Assembly: GCA_963693305.1 (NCBI GenBank)
Contig: OY855905.1
Location: forward strand, 20,492,937 to 20,556,936
Length of the DNA: 64,000 bases
DNA from: Meandrina meandrites
Lineage: Eukaryota > Cnidaria > Anthozoa > Scleractinia > Meandrinidae
Reading direction: 5' to 3'
Part shown: piece after piece, positions 24,301 to 34,700 of the stretch
How positions within the stretch are numbered: position 1 is the stretch's first letter
Layout: the number at the start of each line of letters is the position of its first letter
The notes under the pieces: model-generated
Databases searched by the model: none
Seen by the model: only the letters and a program-made list of their open reading frames with translations
What the model was told of the DNA's origin: nothing
Position numbers and translations under genes: made by a program

Positions 24301-27300
24301 AAGATGGTGTTGAAAGATAGCCCCTATGTGACTGAAAGTGGGCTATCATGTTAAACCACTTTTTTAAAATTGAAATAATGGTACCTTACAAGTACTTATC
24401 ATTCACAATGAATATTAGTCTGGCCTCTTAATTTTTTCTTTATAATATGGCCAGTTGAATCTTATTCTTAAATTGAGCGTGTTTGTTCATCATGTAGGCC
24501 CAGCAACTTATCACTCAACACAAATTGACTCTCAGTGACCTGGACAGAAACCCTGAGGTAAGATGTGTTATCGGAAATAAACAATATACCCTGGAGGCAA
24601 GGATTTTTGAACTTAATAATAACTAAACTTTAACGGAAAACTATAAACAACTAGGTCTAATAATGGCATTGCAAATGTATTGAATTTTTACCTCGGTTGA
24701 AATCATTTTTACCACTGTCAAATAAACAAATTGAAATGAAATTCCTTACTGCATAAATAAATATAATAAATATAAAAAAGTATTTTTTGATAAATATATA
24801 TAACATTTCTTATTGGAGGTGCAATATATCGTAATGGTTAAGGGATGGGCCAGTATTTTTTTGGATGGGGGAGGAAAATTTTTCCAAGACAAACAATTTT
24901 TTTCAGTGTCACTGTAATATTTTTCCAATAGCATCTTCCTGCAGAGAATTTTTTCATGTCTACATACAATTTGTTTGGCCTTTTTTGCTTTTACAAACAA
25001 TTATTTTATCCCTGGCTGGAGTCACTTGTTCTTGGGCAAGTCACTACTCTCACTGCCTCTCTCCACCCAGGAGTATTGAATTTAAATGTACCGGCAAATT
25101 GTTGGGGTAACCTGACAGAATGCTTGGGAGTAACCTGCGATGGACAAGCATCCTGTCCAGGGTAGCAATACTCCTACGTAGTCATACATATGAGCCAGTT
25201 GGACTTAAAGCCTTTACTTCTTCTTTAAACTGATCTTTCTTCGCATTGACTGTATTTAATTTGCAGTTGGATGTTGCTATTGATGGGGCTGATGATGTGG
25301 ATAGTGACTTAAATGCAATCAAAGGAGGAGGGTGTGTCAGAACAATCATCCTTTACATGTGTGTGTGATATAAAGTTGGTGCATGTCCTTACTGTTAATT
25401 ACCTACCAGTAACATTTTGTAATGACTAGCTTCTGCGGAGTTTTATCTTGTAATCCAGACTAATAAAAATTATTAATTAATATTAATAATAACTATTAAT
25501 TATTAATAATTCTTGCTTATTTTCTTTATTCACTCAGAGGTTGTTTAACTCAAGAGAAGATTGTAGCATCTTGTGCAAAACAGTTTGTTATTATTGCAGA
25601 TGACAGGTAATGTTAATGTTCACAGTTTATTTTAATGGACAGGATTCCATGGCACAACTAAAAGAAAGATGAATTTGTGGAACTCAGTTCTTGGTTACTC
25701 GCTGGTAAAAGGTCGTTCATGGTTTTTTTCCTTCTTCTCTACCCTCAGGAAGGACTCCAAACAACTAGGTGATGCAGTAAGTCACATTCTGTTTTAATAT
25801 CTGTAGATAATGCTGTGGAATCCTGATTATTACAGTTCTTTAAAAACAAGAAAAAAAACCTAGTGTTTTAGTCAACTTATCGGTGTGTAAAATACCTTAG
25901 CTTACCTCTCCAGCATTTGCAAAATTCAAATTTGTTCAATTTTCTTCAATTTCTTATTTTTTAAGAGAGCACGATCATAACAGGCAGCACTTGCATACCT
26001 TGTTCAAAAAGTTTTAATCACCAGGTTTTTCTTATTTTATGATTATTTTTTAACTGATTTCTTTTTTAAGCGATGACGTCATTGACGTCATCGGTTAATG
26101 TTGGAAAGCGGAAAAGCGATGTAATTTTTGGAATTTTTGGTGTTACGATGTTACGATGTGATGATTACTCCCTGAATTGAACCGAAGAGCAATGGAACTA
26201 GGTGCATTGTTTGTATTCATTTTGATATCCACCATCTGAAATGAGAAAATGGATTTTTACGGCCGAATCTCAAATTTTACAACTTTCATTGCTTAATGTT
26301 GTCACGCAAGTGGACGGGATCTGTTGTCTTTTGTCTGTTGCGATCGACCGATCTGTAGAACTGAATAGGACTGGGAAAAGAAATCAAGTCAACTCAACAA
26401 GAAATCGTCGCGTAGAACTCAAAGTAAAATATTCCTGGGCAGTTAGAAAGGACTAATTTAAAGTATAAACGAAAGACACAAATTATATTTGATGCGTTCT
26501 AAAAGATTTTAGTTAACAGAAATCTTTCCATTCTTTTAAAACAAAAGGTGTAAGCAATTTCAAGATAGCGTTTGACTCTGCATCGTATACCGTATATCGG
26601 ATGTCACGCCAAGATAACGCAACTTTTAATGAACAATCACTCAGCACAGAAGTTGTCAGATACTTTTATTTATCTTAATTTTTTGACAAATGTCCTGAAA
26701 ATTATTAAAGACCCCTTGTGAAACGTCATCTCGTCTGTATGCATTGTGTGCCGTTTATTTTTACTTGTAACACTGTTATGCGATCATCTACTGCATAGTC
26801 AATATAAATTTATTTATTGATTTCAAAAATACTTGACACACTTAACATGAACCTGTAATATCTTTAATTTCCATCATGAAAGCAGCAGATGTGGAATTTA
26901 TAGGGGAATAGTGTGGTTGGAATAGAACCCTCCCTCCCAGTAAGCTCAAAGAGCAGAGTCATGACAGACAGCACTTGCATATGTGTGTGTCTTTGAATTG
27001 CAGTTTAAGAAAGGAATTCCAGTTGAAGTAGTTCCCATGTCGTATGTACCAGTCATGAAAAAAATGGAGAAACTTGGGCTTAAACCAGTTCTAAGAATGG
27101 CACAAGCTAAAGCTGTGAGTATACATGCCAATGAGTAAATAAATTTAATAGAATTATGTACGTTACTCATTATAGTCGGTCTTCAGGAGAAGATGGAAGG
27201 TAGTTTTTGGTCATGTTTAAAAAAAGTAGGGGTCATAGAGAGATTTTCTTTGTATTTTCATGTCACTGCTTATTGTGATAACAAAGCCACCCTCTTCCTG

Positions 27301-29756
27301 TTACCTGTTACCTATCTTCTTTGCGCCTCGTGGCACATAAGGCCTCCACAGAATGCCTCCAATTTTCTCTGTTGGCTGCAGCAGCCCTTGCCTCATCCCA
27401 TGTACGCCATCCCGCACTGTTCCTCTCTTTCTCGACTGTTCTACGCCAGGTGGTCTTAGGCCTTCCTCTCCTCCTTTTTCCTTCAGGTGTCTATGATAGG
27501 GCTATGTTGGTATGGCTGTTTCTGTTTCTTCGCAGGATATGCCCTATCATCTTCCATCTTCTCTTCTTAACTTCTTCACTAAGCAACCTCGTCTCTGCCT
27601 TCTCAAGGAGCTCCCTAGTGGTAACGTGATCCTGCCAGTTTATTTTGAGAATCCTTCCTAGTTTTGCTAAAATATCATGCATCATGCCTGATTCTTGTAC
27701 ATGTTTTCTTGATTTTTCTTCAGGGTCCTGTAGTCACTGACAACAGTAGCTTCATCATTGACTGTCAATTTGACAAGGTATCACCTTTAATTTGATAGCA
27801 TTCAGTACTAGTTGTTCCTTATGTAAAATATTATTATTTTTATTATTTCCAGTAAACTTTTCCCTGGGCATGCAATGTGTGCAGGGAGGACTATGTAGCT
27901 ATTGCCCTTTGCTCACATTGCAGGCATATCATACTGGTATTATGGGCATGCAATGTGTGCAGAGGACTATGTAGCTATTGCCCTTTGCTCACATTGCGGG
28001 CATATCATACTGGTATTATAGGCATGCAATGTGTGCAGAGGACTATGTAGCTATAGCTCATTGCACACATTGGAGGCATATCATACTAACATTATAGGTT
28101 TGCAATGTGTGCAGAGAGCTATACAGCCGAAGCTCATCGCACACATTGTAGGCCTATCACACTATCATTATCAGCGTGCAATGCATGCAGAGAGCTATGT
28201 AGCTGTAGCTCATTGCACACATTGTAGGCCTATCATACTTGCATTATAGGCATGCAATGCATATGCTGATCGCTATGTAGTTTACATATCACTATAAAAC
28301 TAGATCTTTGCATGTATTGAAATTTTTAAATTAGCTGGGTTTTTTTCATTTGTCAATGAAACAGGGTTATGTCAGCTTTTGTTAAAATCATTTGTTTCTC
28401 CTTGACAATATGCCAATTTTTTTTTATTTGCCACATGGCACATGTAAAATTACTTACTATACAATTACTTGGTGTACTTACAACAAACTTTTATATAGTG
28501 TAAGTAACTGCCAAATTGCCAAATGTATTTTAAGATGAAGTCATGTGTTAGTCACTGAAGTGGTTATTCAAAGCTTGACATATGCTGTTGTTTCTTTTAT
28601 TTTTATTGGATATTTCTAAGGTTTGTCCAAAGACGGAAGTAAAGTAATTGCAATTAACCAATTGCAAAAAATGCAAATAACATGACAGCGTTAAGTGTTC
28701 CAGGAAAAGTGTGCACTTCACAAAAGAAAGAAATTTCATTTTAGAAAACACATTATGGCTACCATGACGTCATGTAGAAATGCGCTGTTAACCAATCAGA
28801 ACTAGCAGCAAATACATGTAGCCGATGTCAGAAGAACGAAAACACTTTCTGATTTGTGAATGACTTGAGCACATTGTACAATTAATCATTTGCGTTGTAT
28901 CGCATGTATTTCTAATTACGTGACACCGTTGCTTGGAATATTGCACATGTTCACGATGAGTAGATATGGTTTGCTTCTTGTTCTGTGTTCAACCGATTGT
29001 TCTGTTACTTTAGGTTTATGACTGGAAAGAGCTCAACACACAATTGAATCTAATACCAGGTTAGGAATCTTACTTACACCTCGCACACGCCTACAAAGCT
29101 TAGTAACAAATTGTTAAGTGAAAAAGTTTGCTCCTGCCATAAATATTGATATTACACTAATAAACACTGCTGTAAATAGCTTATTTAACCCGATGTGTCC
29201 TAGTGGGTGGTACTGTGACCTATTGAATGGTTAGCGCGTTGGACTGCAGGTTGAGTGGTCCTGGCTAGACCCCTGGCCGGGGCCAGTGTGTTTTTGCGCA
29301 CGACACTTCACTCCTACTTTGCCTACTGTTACAACTTCCTCCAAAATGTCCGGGTTACCTTTGTCCAGCATCCCATCTGGAGTGTTGGGGGGCGGGGGCG
29401 GGGGGGGGGGGGGGGGGGGGAGTAGCGAAGCTTCAAAGTCCAAAGTCGCTCGAAGCTGCATAAAGAAAAATGAAAAATCCCCTCCGCTCACGGACCAAAG
29501 TCCGTCTGAAGATCTTCTCGTAACCCCTTAACAAAAGAGAGACAATCACAACCGATCTGAAAAAGACAGATTGAAATGGTGGCTAATTTACCATCCGAAT
29601 TCTAAAGCATATCTATATATTTTGTCGGGAAGAAAAAAAACACGATTTTTTTTAAACTCTTTGTATGTTATAGGGGTGGTAGAGACGGGACTGTTTGTTG
29701 GAATGGCGGAATGTGCCATATTTGGAAAAGCGGATGGCACTGTGACGAAACGATAG
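18343..29756 (+). CDS. RPIA: Ribose-5-phosphate isomerase A, 11 exons
   Basis: Exons are 18343-18471, 19396-19456, 22297-22352, 24498-24557, 25267-25331, 25538-25606, 25749-25776, 27004-27114, 27724-27777, 29014-29059 and 29674-29756. All introns are GT-AG and all joins keep frame, giving 253 residues. The enzyme interconverts ribose-5-phosphate and ribulose-5-phosphate in the non-oxidative pentose phosphate pathway. Diagnostic motifs are GIGSGSTIVFAVERI (substrate loop) and VAIDGADDVD (catalytic Asp residues). Also seen are IKGGGG with CLTQEKI across exons 5-6, IIADDRKDSKQLGD, and GVVETGLFVGMAE near the C-terminus. A 24-residue lead precedes a second Met at MDAGKRAAARYAVD, and could be a presequence or an over-extended start. 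AATAAA at 29784-29789 is close behind the stop. Introns 2-10 are full of repeat insertions, but every splice site looks intact. The gene is probably functional. Confidence 0.95.
20895..20995 (+). repeat. Dispersed repeat end, pairs with 41935-42035
   Basis: The words cttaaatagggtcagggttt and aaccttcgcagcacac occur here and again at 41945-42005 in the same orientation. Both copies are followed by a C-rich run. No coding frame is present. It is likely the terminal part of a retroelement family. Confidence 0.5.
21558..22200 (+). mobile_element. Penelope-like element fragment with GIY-YIG domain, in RPIA intron 2
   Basis: An open frame from 21558 to 22079 (no ATG at its start, so 5'-truncated) covers the end of the reverse transcriptase linker and the GIY-YIG endonuclease. 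It reads VVYKIPC, then CYIGETGRAFNARRKEH, then IANHAWSHDHSIDF. The Cys pattern between the two GIY-YIG half-motifs is typical of Penelope-like elements. The 3' side (22144-22180) has a stem gactgt/acagtc followed by gaaa. The frame is intact over 170 codons, so this is a relatively recent truncated insertion. It lies in the sense orientation of the host gene. Confidence 0.85.
22694..24263 (+). repeat. 1.57 kb dispersed repeat, complete copy, in RPIA intron 3
   Basis: The first part, 22694-23074, matches 58488-58897 with moderate divergence. The second part, 23075-24263, matches 60151-61342 almost base for base. Both relationships are in direct orientation about 36-37 kb away, around the EXO1-like first exon. 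No long open frame or terminal repeat was seen, so the class is unknown. It contains a T-run plus G-run at 24110-24131 that is reduced in the other copy. Confidence 0.8.
25020..25175 (+). mobile_element. SINE-like repeat, in RPIA intron 4
   Basis: The body contains cttgggcaagtcactactct, then cacccaggagt, then cctgcgatggacaagcatcc and ggtagcaatactcctacgta. Parts match 51395-51530 (inverted) and the tail of the same family at 44325-44390. The tRNA-like head is not recognisable here. Confidence 0.6.
27300..27685 (-). mobile_element. Non-LTR retrotransposon C-terminal fragment, in RPIA intron 8
   Basis: On the minus strand the sequence reads RRWKMIGHILRR, then a TAG stop, then TPEGKRRRGRPKTTWRRT, then RTWDEARAAAANRENW. 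This is the familiar C-terminal tail of LINE polyproteins (IGHxLR and GRPKTTWRR). The internal stop and missing reverse transcriptase mark it as a dead 5'-truncated copy, antisense to RPIA. Confidence 0.85.
27865..28275 (+). repeat. Minisatellite of six ~77-bp units, each a hairpin, in RPIA intron 9
   Basis: Units begin with ggcatgcaatgtgtgca or variants at about 27866, 27944, 28021, 28097, 28173 and 28249. In the middle units caatgtgtgca is answered about 25 bases later by tgcacacattg, its exact reverse complement. Each unit could therefore fold on itself. Unit lengths are 76-78 bases. The first two units are more alike than the later ones. Confidence 0.85.
29195..29335 (+). mobile_element. 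tRNA-derived SINE-like fragment, in RPIA intron 10
   Basis: The stretch tggttagcgcgttggactgc is an A-box-like tRNA 5' half with a ctgcagg anticodon-loop region. It is followed by a decayed B-box region (ggctagacccctggcc) and a gcgcacgacacttcactcc body. The tRNA fold is broken, so this is a SINE remnant rather than a tRNA gene. Confidence 0.5.
29393..29421 (+). repeat. Long G-run in RPIA intron 10
   Basis: A run of more than 20 consecutive G follows gggcgggggc. It is capable of G-quadruplex formation. Several open frames across it on both strands are artefacts of the run. Confidence 0.8.
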
Positions 29757-29783
29757 AATGCTACACCTATAATGAACATCTGC

Positions 29784-29789
29784 AATAAA
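29784..29789 (+). terminator. RPIA polyadenylation signal
   Basis: A canonical AATAAA lies 28 bases after the RPIA stop codon, giving a short 3' UTR. Confidence 0.7.
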
Positions 29790-31737
29790 CCTTGACATGC
29801 GCAAGAGACTTTTGCTCTAACAGGATGTGTATCAACATATCATAACCGCCTACGATGCGTCGTCTGTTGAAATCTGCTGAATCTTTTATTTGTTGTTTTC
29901 AGGGAAAATAAGTTTTAACAATGTAAGAGGAGATGGTCTGAGATCTACTCAGTTTAAAACAATTTGTTAAACAGTTGGTTTTGTTCCCAACGAGACGAAA
30001 TTCAAATCGTGTTCTGTTTCAACCGCAACCAGTTCTAGCTAATTGAGAAACACGTCTAACCTTTTTCTTTTCAAACGGTTGATACTTAATCACTGCTAGA
30101 CCGTGTTCCGTGAAAATAACTGTTTTCAGGTGGCTGGATTTTGAGTGGGTTTTATTCCACTTGAAGACTGCGTGGTGGGGGTGGGGGGAGAATTGATTAA
30201 CCAAACGCCACCAGTTGAAGACGTTTGTTCTCAGTGGAATAACCGTACAACTTGTGTTTACCGGTGGTTATGTAACAATTCAAATAACATGTAAATTAAA
30301 AAGCCAAGCTTGGATGTAATTACTTTAGAAGGAATAAAGAAGTTATAAAACCCATTTGCGTCTTGAATTAATTTTCACATAATAAAACAATAAAGTTCAC
30401 AACGTGATCAACGTGTAATTTCTCTTTACAGTGACACTGTAAAGCAGACAGACAACCTCGATCCCAAACTTGATCAACATTGGCAGACAGGCGAACTGAA
30501 AAAATAAGGAAATCGCCATCAAGAAAAATACAAAAAGTTTTGTGCAATAGAGCAACGAATGAACAGATTACACAAGCGACTTTCGACTCGGCTGTGTGCA
30601 TCATACTATATAGAGTTTAACTGCCACAAGTTAATCGGGTTTTCATAACGGAGAAGAAATTGTGGGCGGAATGAATGCATCGCAGTTCCTTGGTAAATAT
30701 TCAAACAAGTGAAAAAGGGTTTTACTTAACTCTGTTGTAAAGAAACGTCTGAAGAAATGCGAGCAGTGTTTTCCAGTGGGGGATCTTCAGATGCTCCTGC
30801 GAAGAAGAGGACCCCTTCTGGGCGAAAAAGGGCGTTCTATTTTTGTAGCCTGTGGCTAGCTTTAGTAAAAGTTCGTTTCCAACTTTAATACTACAGAACA
30901 GATCACGGTGAGAGGTTTTGAGAAGTTAAGTTCTAGTAGGTAAACGTGATGCTTTCTTTCATTATATTGTTATTTAGTAAGTTGTCTGAAATTCAATTCA
31001 GTAAAGTTCGTTATTAAAGTTAATCCCCAATGTCACGTCAGGCACGGTTTACTTTTATGGAAATGTCAACTGTCAAATTTAAATCTCATGAGCAAACACC
31101 TGTAAAAACCAATAAATTTCGCAATTAAACGCTCGTTTAAATATTTATTTTTGGCATCTAACATCGCATTCAGTTAAATTTCTCCGAGATTCGGGACGGA
31201 CAAAAGCTGTCATCTCTTGTCTTGTTCCGTTTCATGGCTTTAAAGCAAAAGTGCTGGATTTATTAGAAATTAATGGAAAATATTTAATTAAAGAAAGAAA
31301 GTGTCAAATTTCGAGTAATATATGGCATATATTTGGGTCACTTCTAATTCATATTGCCAATTAATTGCATGTATTGGTGCTCGCTTTTGCTTCTGAAAGT
31401 TCTAGTTTCAATTTGAAACGCAAGTCAGATAACTTTTATTAGTTATTTCCCCACAGAAAGGCAGGTCTCTTTAAAACGTCCAATAAAGGCCGTAATAGAT
31501 CTTTCTACAGGGCAGCCAAACAATTCACCGTATGACATCACAATTATTATTGTAAATATCGTATTTACTCTCAAAGGACTTCTCTGATATTAAAAAGTCG
31601 GCCCATTGTGTTTGTAGTTCGTTGATCCTGTTGGATACCACGCACTCGGGCCATTTATATACGGTAGGGTGTTTAAACGAGGCTCGACATCAAAACTTAT
31701 TTTCGCCTGGGAAGGATTATAAGCCCATAGTAGACTG
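29790..31737. other. Intergenic region between RPIA and the second GPCR gene
   Basis: No coding exon or RNA gene was recognised. The right end should include the promoter of the GPCR gene starting at 31738, but no core element was assigned. Confidence 0.4.
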
Positions 31738-34700
31738 ATGGCGAATTCTACATTGGAAGGGACCTTTGAATCAAACCACCCTCTTGAGTTGAAAATCCTC
31801 TTTTACGCAGCGTTCTTAATTTCGCTTCCTTTAACCGTTTTCGGTAAGTTCGTCTTTACTCCTTTTTAACTGCAAGCCTTTCTTGTTCTTACTTTAAGAA
31901 CGCAGCTCTTATTCTTTGTTGGAAAACGTTGTCGAGTTTTGAGCGAAATAGGTATTATATTTGCTTTAACATCCATGATCACATTATTCATAGCCCGCAG
32001 TGTACTGTCTTAAAAGTTAAGGTCTGTAGAACTCTTAACGAAATAACGAATATCTTTCATTCCTTAGGTAGACAATTCTTAATTTGTATACAATAAAATT
32101 AAGAACGTGAAATGGAAACTTCCAACAGTAAGAAAGTTTTATTAAGATAAGAACATCATGACTATTATTTTCATTTCTCGATGTAATTCCAGGTGATTTT
32201 CTGCCTCGCCTGTGTAAACGGAAACAGCCACGTTTCTGCTACCGGACCCTTTTTTCGGTGTCAACCATGCAGGTTTACAAAACGTTGTTACCAGTTTTCA
32301 CAGCGGCTAACTTCGCTAGACTACTAGGAGAACTTGGGAAGAATCAGCTTATTTTTTTCAGTTATAACCCTAAATTTGTTTACATTTTGTGGGACAAAAT
32401 GAAGGACTCGATCGATCTGCATAAGGACTTTTTCGTATATTTGCTTACAAATGTTTGTCCAAAAAGACATTATACCTCCATATCTACCTCTATTTTTCAT
32501 TGATACTTAAAAGTCTTTTTCAGCTTATGGAGAAACCACGTAAAATATTTAACATGAATTATTACTCCTAGATTGTGACCTGTACGATAATGAGAATTGC
32601 ACACGTTTTAATAGATTTGGTTCAATTTAATTTAATTTCGAGAGGGCCTGACATCGTTTTTAGAATTGTCAGACTGAAAAAAAAGGCGAGTCCAGTAGTT
32701 AGTTATTTCACTTACTAATGGTAGAACACATTTTCCTTCTGTATTTCGTTTAAAAAATAGGACATTTTCGTTGGTAATTTTTAATGGTCAATGACCATTT
32801 CCTTAGGAGAAAATTCGAGCTTGTAAATTAATGAAGGGAAACATTTGACAAATCGTGATAATCGCCGAAGTACTGACAGTTTCCGTATTAAAACCCGGGC
32901 AAAATATGAAAGATCCTTTGCTGAATCAGGAGGCGGAAAATAAAGTAAGAAAAAAAAAAGAGTCGGGAGGATTATTTAACAGATGGCATTGAGATAGCTC
33001 TATGCCAATTTCATTTATTTTTTTAAGGGGGAAATGAAGGATCGAAGTTTTTTTTTCAGCAAGGGACATGTCGACAGACTTAAATTAAAGCCGCTTTTAA
33101 TTTGATGTGTAAATTATTTGTCGGTTTAACTCATTTCAGTGATGTGAGAAAAAAGGGTATATCTTTAATATCACGAAATCAGGGATTTTAATTTCTTTAG
33201 CTATGTTAACGAAGCCAATCAGAAAAGCGAGGTTTCTTTCAATAGGAACTGAGAAACATTTAGTTAACTAACGTTCTTTCAGAAATACAAAATTAAATTC
33301 GAAACATGTTTCACAATGTTAATCGTTATACAAAAACGCACTTTTCGCTCCTCGTCATTCTCAAATTAATTCTGTCGATGAATATTAGCGGCATAGTGTG
33401 TGACCATTGAAATGAAAGCTATTGAGGAGTATTTTCATGTGGTACTGTTTATTATATTGTACATGGTGGTTCTAACTTTTAAGTCTGTGGATGAAACCCT
33501 AGTGTGTAACCATTCAAATGAAAGCTAGTGAGGAGTATTCTCATGTGGCACTGTTCATTATGCTGTACAGGGCGGTTCTAATTCTTAAGTCTGTGAATGA
33601 AACCCCAGTGGGTGACCATTCAAATGAAACTTATAAGGGGTATTGTCGTGTGGTGTTATTTGTTTTTCACTGTTTTAAAACATGAAAGCAAACTCTTCTC
33701 TTTAATTTTGAACATTATCGTACTTTTGGGTGTGCCTAGGGGTGAGACAACCCGACCGAATGAAAGTGGACGAACTTCACGTAAGTTATTTTTTATTTTT
33801 GAACAAAAAAATGACATTAAAGGTTTTCATTGATTTCCCACTACTAGGATTTAATTTTGCTTAAAGAGAGCAATCTTTCTATCTCCTTTGCAAATTATCT
33901 TATGCAAATAAATCGCAATGGGAATCGAGCCTTATTTCCTTTATGCAAATGTACAAATTTCGGCTATCAATCAGCTGTCCAAATGAATTTGCTTTTAATC
34001 TTTTAAAATGAGTTTTTCGCCAAACTGTACTTATTCTTGTCGTCTTGAAAATTCACGATATTTGGGTAGTATTAAACGACCTTGACGTTGTCATCTCAGC
34101 GGTTTTATCAGCGCTGCAAAAAAATCGATTTCTTCTTGTATTTTGCTTTCTGCAGCAGAAAGCTAATTACACGAAAAAAGGTGTTTTAACAAACATTGAA
34201 ATATTGAGATATACGCAAAGTACCTCCCAAGAAACAAAACAACAACAATAATATCATTATTAAAGTAAGAATTCTGTCATTACAAATATCTCAAAACGGT
34301 TTTCATGAATTTTCAGTTTTTTATTCTCATTTCCTGCGAAATCAATGTGATGTGAATCGTGTCCCAAGGTCAGTTTCCTTTCGCAACTAAACGACGAAAG
34401 TGCAAAATTAATATGTGTGTTCAACAGCAGGTGGCTCTAAAAATGTCAAACAGCATCTCCGATATCCTTCCAAGATGAATCGTCCTGTCATTGTCGGCGA
34501 TCCTCTTCCGCCAACGGTGTCTTTTATACACTCGATACTGTTTATGTATTCTCATTTTCTTTGCAGAGTTTCCGATCTACTTAGTTTTAAGTACTATGAA
34601 TGAGAAAGGCTAATAAGTATTCTCAAGACGTTCAGTTGTCTGTTTGTGTAATGTGTGAAACCTCGCGAGATTTATTTCAAATATAGCATTGTAACTGTAA

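Noticed and set aside
27865..28275. CRISPR-like spacing of the hairpin repeats
   Set aside because: Units are adjacent with no unique spacers, and the context is a eukaryotic intron.
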